DNA of 64,000 nt from Aliirhizobium wenxiniae (GTDB taxonomy: Bacteria > Pseudomonadota > Alphaproteobacteria > Rhizobiales > Rhizobiaceae), in NCBI RefSeq assembly GCF_014201355.1, contig NZ_JACHEG010000006.1, forward strand, positions 173,905-237,904, given 5' to 3'. A program made the translations under genes and the position numbers. Numbering within the stretch: position 1 is the stretch's first letter; the number at the start of each line of letters is the position of its first letter. The notes beneath the pieces are model-generated. The model made no database searches, was not told the DNA's origin, and was given only the letters and a program-made list of their open reading frames with translations. Below, one piece after another: positions 34,538-43,818 of the stretch.

Positions 34538-36196
34538 GAGGCTGTGTGAAAACCTGGTCCTGATGTAGAATCATCTTCGTCGATCGGAGGTGGCAATGTC
34601 AGGCTATATCGAAGGCATAAGTCGTGATCAGGTTACGCTATCTCCGGACCGCCTCGATGATTGGATCGACGACGATCACCCCGCTCGAGTGATAGAGGCG
34701 TTCGTTGAGGCGATGGATTTGGCGGGCACAGGTTTCGGCCACATGTCGCCTGCGCAAACCGGACGTCCCAGCTATCACCCTTCGGTGTTGCTGAAGCTTT
34801 TCATCTATGGCTACCTGAACCGCATCCCTTCAAGTCGTAGGCTGGAACGTGAAGCCGGGCGTAATGTTGAGGTGATGTGGTTGACCAGGCGGCTGGTGCC
34901 TGATCACAAAAGCATAGCCGACTTCCGGAAGGACAACGGCTCGGCAATTCGTAAGGCCTGCGCCAGATTTGTCGAGTTATGCCGCCAGATCGGTGTGTTG
35001 AGCGGCGGCAATTTCGCGATCGATGGAAGCAAGTTCAAAGCCGTCAACAACCGGGATCGCAACTTCACCTCCAGCAAGATCGAATTGCGGATCAGCCACC
35101 TCGAAGCAAGCGCGTCGCGGTATTTGGAGGAAATGGGCAGAGCTGACGCCTTGCAGCAATCTGACGCAACGCTGCGCAAAGTCACACGGCTGAAGGAATA
35201 GCTCGCTCTGTTCGCCAAGAAGACCAAGGCCTGGAAGGTATCGCGGAAACGCTGAATGATAAGCCTGACAGCCAGATTTCGCTGACTGATCCAGACGCCC
35301 GATCCAAGGCGACATATGGCAGAGGCACGGGTCTGGGTGGGCTACAAGGTGCAGACAGCGGTTGATGTCGAGACGCATCTTATCGTCACGCACGAGGTCA
35401 CCAATATCGGCAATGATCGATCGCAACTGGCTCCCATGGCCAAGGCGGCAATGGAAGTACTGAAGGTCGATAAGCTCGATGCCATCGCCGACCGTGGTTA
35501 TTTCAACGGAGCTAAACTGTTGAGCTGTCATGAGGGAGGGATTAAGGCAACGGTGCCGAGACCGGAGACGTCGAACAACCGCAAGAAGGGCATGTTCGTG
35601 AAGGCTGACTTCGTCTACGACGGCGCCACAGACACGTATGTTTGCCCTGCCGGAAAGGCGCTGGCATACAGATATACCAGGGGGGGAAGGACTGATGCTT
35701 CGGCGATACTGGCGCACGGATTGTCCGTCATGCCCCCTCAAGGCACAATGCACATCGCGCAAGGAACGGCGGATCACACGCTGGGAGCACGAGCATCTGA
35801 CCGAAGCTATTTATTCCCGAATGGACGACAATCCGAGCCTCATGCGAACCCGGCGATGCACGGTCGAGCATCCGTTCGGAACCATCAAGGCTTGGATGGG
35901 CGCAACTCATTTCCAGATGCGCAGACTGAAGAACGTGAGAACGGAAATGGCGCTGCACGTGCTGGCCTACAACGTCAAACGGATGATCAATATGATTGGC
36001 GCAAGAGCGCTCATCAGAGCCATAGCCGCTTGAAATGGGGGCTAAACGCCCTTTTGGCCCCAAAAGCCGCCGAACTAAACCACCGGGACTATTTGCGACG
36101 CCTTCCAGCATTCGATAGGCGCAACATAGAGCCAATTCCGCCAGCCCAAGCTCGATTACGAATTGCTACGGGATGCGCTGGTTTTCACACAGCCTC
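34538..36196 (+). mobile_element. IS1182-family element (inactive)
   Basis: Ends are perfect 17-base inverted repeats GAGGCTGTGTGAAAACC (34538-34554 and, inverted, 36180-36196). GGCC lies outside both ends and is the likely 4-base target duplication. The transposase inside is broken by several frameshifts. Confidence 0.85.
34596..36033 (+). pseudogene. IS1182-family transposase, frameshifted
   Basis: Part 1 (34596-35201): SPDRLDDWIDDDHPARVIEA and RPSYHPSVLLKLFIYGYLNR, the IS1182 N-terminus. Part 2 (from 35316): VWVGYKVQTAVDVETHLIVT and a DDE-like AIADRGYFNG. Part 3 (35638-36033) in another frame: CTVEHPFGTIKAWMG, then NVRTEMALHVLAYNVKRM. At least two frameshifts and a premature stop separate these parts, so the element cannot move itself. 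Confidence 0.88.
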
Positions 36197-36200
36197 GGCC

Positions 36201-36463
36201 CTGGGATAGACCAAAGCAATTTAAATAAGCTACGAAATAGCGATAACCTCAGACACAGCATATGGAGAGCTAGTTGCCGAAATCCTCTTCGACAATGGTG
36301 CCAAGAGCGATCTACGGATCAGTTTGAGGTAAGCATTTATTCTCGCTACCGAGACAGCGGCGGAGCAGTAACCAGTCCTCTCGCCATCGACTTTGAAAAA
36401 TTTACCACTGCCTTAGTTGACGCGAAGCAGAAGTTGATTTCCTTTTCCTCTCGGCGGGCCTAG
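36201..36463 (+). pseudogene. Remnant of a small gene after the IS1182 element
   Basis: One frame gives YGELVAEILFDNGAKSDLRI before a stop; another then gives DSGGAVTSPLAIDFEKFTTA and ALVDAKQKLI. Together they look like pieces of one small decayed protein. Family unknown. Confidence 0.35.
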
Positions 36464-36773
36464 CGTCTTCATTTGGCGCGAGGCAGAAGTCGGCCACCGG
36501 CCCGAAGCGGTCATACAATCGGCAAGCAACTGATCTAAGCTTGCAGGATGCGTGTGCCGTCGTCGCTGACTGCGATAAATTTCTACAAAACTCCTGGCTA
36601 TGATAAGATTGAAGAAGCGCTTCTAGTCAAAGAAACGACGCGCCTGATGGAAACGCCCGCCTATGACCTCTAGCGCAAAGTTACGGTCGATAGAATGCGA
36701 TCTCCGTCGGCTCCGTCTATGCCGAACACTACATATCGTTGACCTGCGGGTGTGCTGCCCCCATCTTAGGGCG

Positions 36774-37403
36774 ATGCCAAAGATCGCGAAAACAGACATC
36801 GAGCTGCTGAAAACATGGACGCTTTCGCCAGCGGCCACCCTGGGATCGTCCGTACGAGCAAAGGGAATATTGCAGGAGATCCAATCGCGGCTCTCGGGTA
36901 CAACGAAGAAGTCGTTAGTTCTGGAGGGCCGCGACCTCACCCTTGCGATGCCCGCCAGCGATAAGACCGCTTTCTTAACAGCGGTGGCTGTCGTCTCGAA
37001 GGCGATGAAGGATGTCGAAACTCTTCCGGTGATCCCTCGTGAAATACGGGATATCCTGACTATAAAGACGAGCGAGCGTCATCGATGGCTCGCAGACGGG
37101 CGACTACCGAGCGCCGGGACGCGAACGGTCCGGTTGAATGGTCGCGCCCGTCAGATCACGTTCCATGTATTCGATCCCAAAATCGTGGAGGACCTTCTCG
37201 ACCGGGGTATAGTCGACGAGTGGCGGGGGGAAGATGCTGAGGCGAAAGCTGAAAAACGGCGGCGGGCCGCTCATCAGAGAAACCTGAACCGTTCTGTTAA
37301 AAAGGCAACGAAGGGACCCAAGAAGCCAGATCGTAATCCCGATGATCCGGCGCCACAGCTTCGCGGTTGGGAAGATTTCGATGTCGACGGGCTTCTTCGG
37401 TAA
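36774..37403 (+). CDS. Conserved hypothetical protein
   Basis: This is a 209-residue protein from ATG 36774. The middle (LTIKTSERHRWLADGRLPSA, then GRARQITFHVFDPKIVEDLL) is followed by a strongly basic coiled stretch (AEAKAEKRRRAAHQRNLNRS). The basic tail suggests nucleic-acid contact. No family recognised. Confidence 0.55.
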   Translation: MPKIAKTDIELLKTWTLSPAATLGSSVRAKGILQEIQSRLSGTTKKSLVLEGRDLTLAMPASDKTAFLTAVAVVSKAMKDVETLPVIPREIRDILTIKTSERHRWLADGRLPSAGTRTVRLNGRARQITFHVFDPKIVEDLLDRGIVDEWRGEDAEAKAEKRRRAAHQRNLNRSVKKATKGPKKPDRNPDDPAPQLRGWEDFDVDGLLR

Positions 37404-37557
37404 AGACACCGCATCATAGATTAGCGCTTCTGCGTCATGGCGGCCATCGGCACGAAGCGGAAGACCGCAGTCGGCCCGAAGCAGACGTTTGAGCACTTAA
37501 ACCGGAAGCGCATGTTGCTAGTGGACTAAATGTTTCTAAGTGAGAAATGGCAGAACT

Positions 37558-38093
37558 ATGTCGAGACTTCCTACATTCAAAACCGCTCGCCTCTTGCCAA
37601 GCCACGCGAACTAGGAGGCCTTGCCGCTTGTCTGGGCAATGCATCGTGACCCGGAGTGACGAAGTTCATTCCCGGTCCTTGGTCAGACCCGGAGCGTCAT
37701 GAGGCGTTTGTTCGAGAGCGGATCGAGGCTACCTTCGGGTATGGACTTGGTTATTGGTCTGTTTTCCAGCACGAGCACCCCGACCTTTCCCTCGGGTGGA
37801 TTTTGCTTATTCCCACCGACAACATCAACTCCGAAGTCGAGATCGGCTGGAGATTCAATCGCAGTGCTTGGGGGAAGGGATAGGCAACTGAAGCCGCCAA
37901 GGCCATTCTGGATTACGCACTGGAAACCCTCGATCTCGATGGTGTGATCGCGGACATTGATCCTGAAAAATTCGGATCGATCCACGTCGCTGCGAAGATC
38001 GGCATGACGGATGAAGGCTTACAGGAGTGTGACGGCGACGGCCCCTCCCGCGTTTTTAGAGCGTGGCGCGATACAACCGCCAGCGCTGAATAA
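37558..38093 (+). pseudogene. GNAT acetyltransferase with amber stop
   Basis: From 37656 the frame gives a GNAT domain (FIPGPWSDPERHEAFVRERI), interrupted at the acetyl-CoA loop by TAG (37881-37883) in the place of the Tyr expected in GKGYATEAA. The same frame continues to 38093 (AAKIGMTDEGLQECDGDGP). The N-terminus (37558 on, MSRLPTFKTARLL) is in other frames with more lesions. A clear pseudogene. Confidence 0.8.
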
Positions 38094-38379
38094 ACAAGCT
38101 ATGAGCGGCACAGGACAATGTCTGCTTCTCTAATCGGGCATTTGGGTCAAGCTCTTTCTTTCTGATAATTAACGGCCTGATCGTTCACGCGGGTCACGCT
38201 TCTCTTCGCAGTCTGTTGGCTCCGTTTCGCTTGGAGCCGCTGCGCGCATGCATGGGATCAGGGTCTGGAGAGCCTCGCTTTTGGACGCGCTCGAAGCGCA
38301 GCAGTCATAGTCGGCTTTATCCATCCCGTCGTCCGCATGGGACGATCCGGGCAGGATCGGTTTCGGTCGCTGTTTCAAT

Positions 38380-39413
38380 TCATGCTGCAGCCTCCGATCC
38401 AAACCGGAATTCTGTGCCGTCAAGCCACATGCGATGGAGCAAGACAGCAATTTTGCGGGCAACAGCGACAATGGCTCGCCGCCTTCCTTTTGTTTTCATG
38501 AGGCGTACACCCCAGGCTTTCAGGCTGCTCCACGCGATCGATCGCATAAGCATTGCGTTGGCCGCGGCGTAGAGCGTCGCGCGCACATCGGCATCACCAG
38601 CGTGTGAGATGCGACCGGGATTATCTTTTTCTCCAAACTGGAAGCGCCGTGGCGTTAATCCGAAGTGAGCTCCGACCGTTCGTGAGCTCTTGAAACGGGC
38701 TGGGTCATCGACTGCGGCCTTGAAGCTCAGAGCCGTGACATATCCGACGCCCGGAACACTCATGAAACGAGTGGTTACGGCATCTTGATTGGCGGCCTTT
38801 CGGACACGTCGATCCAGCTCGAGGAACGTCTCCAGAAGCATTTGCCTAGCCTCCAGCATTGGCAAAAGCGCATGACTGAGCGCTGGATCGTTTTCGATCG
38901 GTCGCGGACGGCCTTTTCAAATGCACCACCAGACAGGCGTATCGGCAGCTTGACGCCGAAGACCTTGAGTAGCCCTCGAAGCTCGTTTTCGAGATCAAGG
39001 CATTTTCGCTGCACTACCTTCCGGCTGCTAAGAAGCGCTCGGGTATAGTGGCTTCCAACACTCTTCACGTGTACCCTGCTGTACCAACCCGATCGAAGCA
39101 GTTGGGCGATACCGCGCGCATCGTTTTTGTCCGTTTTATTCCGCATGGCCGAAAGAGCAGCATTGACTTGGCGAGCCTCCATGCACACGACATCGAAGCC
39201 AGTTTCCGTGAGGCCGTACGTCAGGTGTTGGGTCAACGTGCCAGCTTCCAGTCCGATCTGATGGATAGGTTTACCTAACTCCTCCAAGCAACGGACAATA
39301 TCAGGTACGTCTGATGGCACGGACCGTTCGAGCCTGACTTTTCCGGCCTCGTCGATGATGCAAATTGCCACTGAGCGCAGTGACACGTCTAAAGCAGCGT
39401 AGAACATCGTCAT
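38380..39413 (-). mobile_element. IS110-family element remnant
   Basis: It carries a frameshifted IS110-type transposase. Elements of this family lack terminal inverted repeats, so the exact ends cannot be placed from one copy. Confidence 0.75.
38380..39413 (-). pseudogene. IS110-family transposase, frameshifted
   Basis: The N-terminal DEDD domain (YAALDVSLRSVAICIIDEAG, then KTDKNDARGIAQLLRSGW) runs from 39413 to about 38890. The C-terminal Transposase_20 domain (SVPGVGYVTALSF, then GLTPRRFQFGEKDNPGRIS) is in another frame from 38865 to 38380. One frameshift separates them. Confidence 0.88.
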
Positions 39414-39555
39414 CTCCCTTCATCCCGGTTGCACCAGGATTGTACTAGGAGCTTGCCTCTCGTGGGACCGCCCGATTACGCATGCTAATGGCGCAAAGCC
39501 GACGATGTCAGGGCGGCGAGTTACGCTCGTAACCAAAGGGGATGCCCTAAAAAGC

Positions 39556-39897
39556 TCATGAGGGCGCGACGTTGTCATTGGCGACGATGTCCGGATCTAT
39601 GTGGGGCGCATAACCAATGAGCCAAATTTCCATTCTCTCTGGGTTTTCGTCCTCGGTATATGGACAAACAGATGCTGGATCTCCAAGCTCGGCGGCTTCC
39701 CTGCCTAGATGAAATAGGTGGATACGTTCAGTCGGTATGATCTCGGAGTTGCTAACTGTCTCGAAGCCTTCAACCCAAGCATGGAGACTGATGCCGGCGC
39801 GGTCTAGGTAGGGATTGGAATGCCGTGGCATCCCTATGCAAGCTGCTCTTCTTCCCTCGTTGAAACATTGCGAGTGCAAAACGTCTTCAGCGGACAT
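39556..39897 (-). CDS. Double-RMF-like protein
   Basis: This is a 113-residue protein built of two units that each follow the ribosome modulation factor pattern. Unit 1 (15-45): GRRAACIGMPRHSNPY, Trp41, Gly44. Unit 2 (65-96): GREAAELGDPASVCPY, Trp92, Gly95. E. coli RMF has GYQAGIAGRSKEMCPY and then WLGGW, with the same 14-residue G-to-P spacing. A GGAAC-N18-TT box 27 bases upstream sets the start at 39897, not the in-frame codon at 39966. A paralogue is at 59785. Ribosome binding or hibernation is inferred. Confidence 0.75.
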   Translation of the reverse strand: MSAEDVLHSQCFNEGRRAACIGMPRHSNPYLDRAGISLHAWVEGFETVSNSEIIPTERIHLFHLGREAAELGDPASVCPYTEDENPERMEIWLIGYAPHIDPDIVANDNVAPS

Positions 39898-39923
39898 AAA
39901 CGGTACCCCGGCTTCGCCCACTA

Positions 39924-39948
39924 AACTAAAAATCGCAGATGAAGTTCC
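39924..39948 (-). promoter_or_regulatory. EcfG-type promoter for the double-RMF-like gene
   Basis: On the minus strand: GGAAC, 18 bases, TT, 26 bases before the start at 39897. Confidence 0.62.
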
Positions 39949-40074
39949 TTCAACACCGAGTTTCATTGCCGACTGGGGCCGCTATGGCAGTCCGCGCGGG
40001 TTTTTCGATCAGCAGCCCCTGGATCGCTCTCAGAAGCCACGAGATCGTAAATCAACGTATAGCATCTGGAGGTA

Positions 40075-40099
40075 GGAACATCGCCGTTTCCACACTGTT
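40075..40099 (+). promoter_or_regulatory. EcfG-type promoter
   Basis: GGAAC, 16 bases, TGTT (GGAAC-N18-TT), 48 bases before the start at 40148. Confidence 0.58.
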
Positions 40100-40147
40100 A
40101 GGATTGCGCCTCGGTAACGAGGAATATCCCATAGGAGGAGTTTTGAC

Positions 40148-40318
40148 ATGGGAAATGAAAATCAGGAACGCCCTGACAAGGGTAGAGACCAGCAGCAGCA
40201 GCAGCGGACCGCAAAACCGCAGGATCAGCAGCAGCACCGGCAGACCCGGGAGCAGAATGAAAAACAGGGCACCGAGCACCGTGACGATCAGGACAAGCAA
40301 TCCGGTAAGGATCGCTAA
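40148..40318 (+). CDS. Gln-rich small hydrophilic protein (56 residues)
   Basis: A short gene with ATG at 40148 and AGGAGG upstream. The product is rich in Gln, Asp, Lys and Arg with runs of Gln (RDQQQQQRTAKPQDQQQHRQ) and no hydrophobic core, so it is probably disordered. An EcfG-type promoter lies upstream. It may be a hydrophilin-like desiccation or osmotic stress protein. Confidence 0.65.
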   Translation: MGNENQERPDKGRDQQQQQRTAKPQDQQQHRQTREQNEKQGTEHRDDQDKQSGKDR

Positions 40319-40396
40319 CCAGATATGGACAGGGGTGGAGGCCCTTGGCCTCCCTTTGATGGATGCTATGCGATTAACTCTCCCGTGAGGCCCGCC

Positions 40397-40543
40397 ATGA
40401 AGCCAGTCAACGAGCAGTTCCCGAATATTCCACTACCGACACGCAGCGTGGGCGATGGGAAATTCGTGATTGTTTCCTGTATCATCGCATGTTCGATTAT
40501 CAGTGTGCTGGCAGTAGTCGCGATCTTATCCATCCATTTTTGA
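40397..40543 (+). CDS. Small single-pass membrane protein (48 residues)
   Basis: ATG at 40397 with GAGG upstream. After a short polar start (MKPVNEQFPNIPLPTRS) comes one long hydrophobic segment (FVIVSCIIACSIISVLAVV). No family recognised. It is 78 bases after the Gln-rich gene and may share its transcript. Confidence 0.5.
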   Translation: MKPVNEQFPNIPLPTRSVGDGKFVIVSCIIACSIISVLAVVAILSIHF

Positions 40544-40589
40544 AGCCTTATGCACGGAATGGCGTAAATGATGTCAGGGCAGCGCTCTG

Positions 40590-41645
40590 TCATTTGATCA
40601 CGAACCGGTGATCATCCTGGACGAGCGTTCTCACAAACAACTCTTCCCTATCGAATTGATGAGGAGCGGTTTCAATAGTCTGGTGGGATGACGAAGATTG
40701 GCTGAGGTAAAAATCAAACCCGTACAGAGTGATCTGTCGCGCCATCGATGATGAGAGAAGATCGATTGCCGCAAGACCTGTTGTTGGCCTCATGACATTC
40801 GACCGTTCTGCAAGTGCATCGATCATCCCAGTCGGATGGAGGTAGAGATTGTCAATCGACGCCGTTTCCCTGGGGATTTTCCTACGGTAACGAGACAGCC
40901 AGAGCACATGACTGGCCCCAAGAGAAGACAATCGCTGCTGATTGATCGGAACCCCTGTCGCAACCCAGGTGGTACGGTAACCGTGCGAACCACGAGACAC
41001 GATTGGCACTCTATTGAACCGAATAACTATGTCGTGCGAGTCGATCTCCCGACCGAAGTCTTGACAGTTCAGAGAGCGAGCGTTTCCTACAACAGCAACA
41101 CTCTTGCCGTCTAACAGCGCTAAAAGATCGTTTCGGCGCACACATTGCCCCGTAAGGGATCTCCAGCCAACTTTTGTGCGACTTATCAGGCGGGACAGCT
41201 CTCGCCTAACCGACGATACCTTTCCAACACGGGCAAGCCTCAACCGCGTTCCTTCGGACACTTTGAAATTGGTCCACAAAAATTCGCTCCCGCGATGCGA
41301 AGCCACAAATTCAGTTATTAAAAAATGCTTCTCCAACAAAGCTTTCCACCAGTCATCTGGCATGACTGTTCGATAGAGATTTAATCCGTCCTCCCGCATT
41401 TGGTTCGAGTAGTAAGGAGATATTACTCCCATTGCCCTTTGTCCGGTAGAAGCCAAGTCGATCAATAGAGGACCAAGCTCATCAGACGATAGCTGTGGCA
41501 GCATATCCTTAAAGTCTAGAAATCCTCGACTGACTGAACCAGACTTCAACTCCCCCAGAGATGGAGTTAAAATTTGAGATCCAGCGATGGCCTGATCTGC
41601 AGCAATTATTTCTCGTAACTTCTGGTAGTCCTCTGATTGGTCCAT
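40590..41645 (-). CDS. GT29 (sialyltransferase-like) glycosyltransferase
   Basis: This is a 351-residue protein. Residues 183-212 (VAVVGNARS, then IDSHDIVIRFNR) match sialylmotif L of family GT29, and 286-312 (RPTTG, then LYGFDF) match sialylmotif S. His321 or His329 with Glu334-335 could be the small VS motif. The N-terminal 170 residues are helical and unmatched; no membrane anchor is visible. The donor may be CMP-linked sialic acid, Kdo or another nonulosonic acid. It faces a pyruvyltransferase-like gene across a 145-base gap, which suggests surface polysaccharide or lipid decoration. Confidence 0.75.
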   Translation of the reverse strand: MDQSEDYQKLREIIAADQAIAGSQILTPSLGELKSGSVSRGFLDFKDMLPQLSSDELGPLLIDLASTGQRAMGVISPYYSNQMREDGLNLYRTVMPDDWWKALLEKHFLITEFVASHRGSEFLWTNFKVSEGTRLRLARVGKVSSVRRELSRLISRTKVGWRSLTGQCVRRNDLLALLDGKSVAVVGNARSLNCQDFGREIDSHDIVIRFNRVPIVSRGSHGYRTTWVATGVPINQQRLSSLGASHVLWLSRYRRKIPRETASIDNLYLHPTGMIDALAERSNVMRPTTGLAAIDLLSSSMARQITLYGFDFYLSQSSSSHQTIETAPHQFDREELFVRTLVQDDHRFVIK

Positions 41646-41790
41646 CCAAAGGGTTTCTCCCGTTATAGCTGCACCCTAAAATGAAAAGCGCTCGGATCAA
41701 CAGAAGAGTTGTGTACGGTATCGTACGCAACCTAGTGCGTTGCATTTTCCATATTGCCGTACTAACAGGTGCGAAACGTCTGGGGGGCCG

Positions 41791-42612
41791 ATGAATATTC
41801 TCGCGCTTGAGTGGTTAAGCAACAACATCGGCGATGACGTCCAAACCGTCGCGGTCATGCAGCATCTTCCGAGGGTCGATGCTTTCATCGATAGAGACCA
41901 CCTGAGCAAGTACGACGGACCTCCGGCTATTCTCGTTACCAATGGATGGTTCCTCGAAAAGCTAGACAATTGGCCGCCGAGCCAGAGCATCAAACCCATA
42001 TTCTTCGGGTTTCATGTCCAAGACAGGGCCAAACCAACTATTGCGCGCCACGCCCAATATTTGAAAAGACACGAACCGATAGGTTGCCGCGATAGCGCAA
42101 CCGTTGACTTTGTGAGGTCTCTCGGGGTCGATGCATATCTATCTCTTTGCTCTACGCTCACTTTTGAACCTGTAGCCGACAGGTCGCCCGATTCGATTTA
42201 TTTGGTTGAGGCAGACGAAAACGCGTTCACTCGTTCGTTCAGGAAGAACCACGGGTTGAAATTGAAATCTATCAGCCACCGCGTCGTGGAAACGCCGACC
42301 CTCGTTCGCCTGGCTTTCGCTAAAAGCATGATCGAAACTTATGGACGAAAAGCCGCATTGGTAGTCACGAAACGAATCCATTGCGCAATGCCCTGCATAG
42401 CGATGGGAATACCAACAGTCTTCATAGGCCCAAAAACTGAACGTACTGCTGTTGTGGAAGAGATAGGCCTTAAACGGCGAGACAAATGGCATCCGCTAAT
42501 TAGCCCGTTTACCCCTCGAATTTCAGAGATCCCCACGCCGTTGGACATCGCGGACATAAAGTCGAGAGTGCGGCTAGACCTACAGAAAAGGATTGCGGCC
42601 GCACTGACCTGA
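41791..42612 (+). CDS. Polysaccharide pyruvyl transferase family protein
   Basis: This is a 273-residue protein starting at ATG 41791 (MNILALEWLSNNIGDD). The family pattern is seen in NNIGDDVQTVAV, GCRDSATVDFVRSLG, and the nucleotide-sugar-site VTKRIHCAMPCIAMGIPTV. It would transfer pyruvate ketals onto sugars of an exopolysaccharide, or act on a glycan precursor. It is divergent from the GT29 gene. Confidence 0.78.
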   Translation: MNILALEWLSNNIGDDVQTVAVMQHLPRVDAFIDRDHLSKYDGPPAILVTNGWFLEKLDNWPPSQSIKPIFFGFHVQDRAKPTIARHAQYLKRHEPIGCRDSATVDFVRSLGVDAYLSLCSTLTFEPVADRSPDSIYLVEADENAFTRSFRKNHGLKLKSISHRVVETPTLVRLAFAKSMIETYGRKAALVVTKRIHCAMPCIAMGIPTVFIGPKTERTAVVEEIGLKRRDKWHPLISPFTPRISEIPTPLDIADIKSRVRLDLQKRIAAALT

Positions 42613-42726
42613 CACCCCGACCGACGATGTCAGGGCGGTGGGCCTCTATCGGCCTGAAGCGGACTAGTTTTCCCGACACTCCGATGCTAGAGCCGGTCTG
42701 TTTCCACGCAAAAACGAAGCGCATCC

Positions 42727-43131
42727 ATGTTGATCGGCGACCCCAAACGTTTGCTGTTGAGAGCGAAATCACCCAAGCATATCCGTCCGAAGGCCAGATG
42801 GCCGGTATGACGGCTATGCGATAGCAGAGCAATTCCTGAAGGCCTGTTACGGAGAGCCGCCTAACCCGGGCCTCACGGACGCGATATTGGCCGGACATAT
42901 TCTCTGGGCTCCGGACGGTGATGCAGCGTTTGATGAGGGAGGGCACGTCGTCCAGTTCGATGTTGGTAACAAGTCCGACTTCTCGGCTGCATCAACAGCC
43001 AACAAGCGCCAGACCGTTTTTCGGAACTATGGCTTGATGGAGGGGATTTCTCCTGGGTGCTTGGAGCATGGCGTGATGCCTTCTTCGAGAATTGGCAATG
43101 CGCCTTAGCCAGCCAACGCCTGAACCATTGA
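42727..43131 (+). pseudogene. Decayed immunity-protein-like gene (Imm42-like)
   Basis: Frames in sequence give MLIGDPKR, then FAVESEITQAYPSEGQMA, then DGYAIAEQFLKACYGEPPNP, AILAGHILWAPDGDAAFDEG, and finally VRLLGCINSQQAPDRFSELW with a stop at 43131. At least three frameshifts and an internal loss separate the blocks. The order and motifs resemble Imm42-type immunity proteins of polymorphic toxin systems, from memory. No toxin gene is nearby. Confidence 0.5.
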
Positions 43132-43143
43132 CAGCTATTTGCC

Positions 43144-43433
43144 CTAAATGTCATCAGGTATCGAGGAAGCCCCAACCATCCGCGCAACCTCGATGGAGTT
43201 CAGCAAGCGCACTAAGCTGGGCTTCAGATTCGCACCGTATTCATCGGTTATTTCGAACGCCTTCCCGTCAATTTTCTCCCCTGAACCTACCTTTGATACC
43301 ATCATTTCCCTGGCTGCCAAAATGATCTTCTCGCGGGCTTCTTGAGAGAGGCGAATTCTCCGCCCTCGGGATCTTTCTCGAATTTGTGGCCATCACGCAA
43401 ATTGAAAAAATAAACGGGTATCTGCTCCACCAT
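43144..43433 (-). pseudogene. Frameshifted DUF6894 small protein
   Basis: Start MVEQIPVYFFNLRDGHKF with EKDPEGGEFASL matches the DUF6894 beginning. After a one-base loss near 43345 the expected sequence continues in another frame (EAREKIILAAREMMVSKVG, then FEITDEYGANL) to a stop at 43144. One frameshift only. Confidence 0.65.
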
Positions 43434-43469
43434 CATCGTTCTCACGGCGTCCAAATCTTGGAGCGGCAC

Positions 43470-43622
43470 TCAGTTCCCGGCCGGAACCGGAACGAGGACA
43501 TTTCCGATGAATGTGAGGGAGAATCGGAAGGCCGCGGTTAACGTCGGAGAGCCCGAAGCGTGCTGGCCGAAGCTCCAAGGGCCAAGGACTAGTGCACCCA
43601 GCGCTACGATTTTCACGTTCAT
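43470..43622 (-). CDS. Possible small exported peptide
   Basis: A 50-residue frame with GGAG before the ATG and a hydrophobic N-terminus (MNVKIVALGALVLGPWSFG) that could be a signal peptide. It lies upstream of the DUF6894 gene on the same strand. No family; may be non-coding. Confidence 0.28.
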   Translation of the reverse strand: MNVKIVALGALVLGPWSFGQHASGSPTLTAAFRFSLTFIGNVLVPVPAGN

Positions 43623-43669
43623 CCATCTCCAATATTCAAGTTCCAAACCGTTCGAAGGAGATTTGCTAA

Positions 43670-43694
43670 GGAACTTCCGTTTCTTAATAACGTT
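43670..43694 (+). promoter_or_regulatory. EcfG-type promoter, consensus match
   Basis: GGAAC, 16 bases, CGTT: the exact EcfG consensus, 37 bases before the small membrane peptide start at 43732. Confidence 0.7.
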
Positions 43695-43731
43695 CGGGCG
43701 CTGTGAACTTTCAATTCATTGGAGGCCTCTC

Positions 43732-43809
43732 ATGGGTCGCGGTATTCTTCTCTGGCTTCTTGGCATCCCATTGCCGATCGTCATCCTGCTAGTCCTGTTC
43801 ATGCGATAG
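43732..43809 (+). CDS. 25-residue membrane peptide
   Basis: A short gene: ATG at 43732 with GGAGG upstream, giving MGRGILLWLLGIPLPIVILL and a short end. It is one hydrophobic segment. From memory, near-identical peptides recur in rhizobia. It is 9 bases before the membrane-protein gene and shares its stress promoter. Function unknown. Confidence 0.65.
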   Translation: MGRGILLWLLGIPLPIVILLVLFMR

Positions 43810-43818
43810 GAGGATGAA

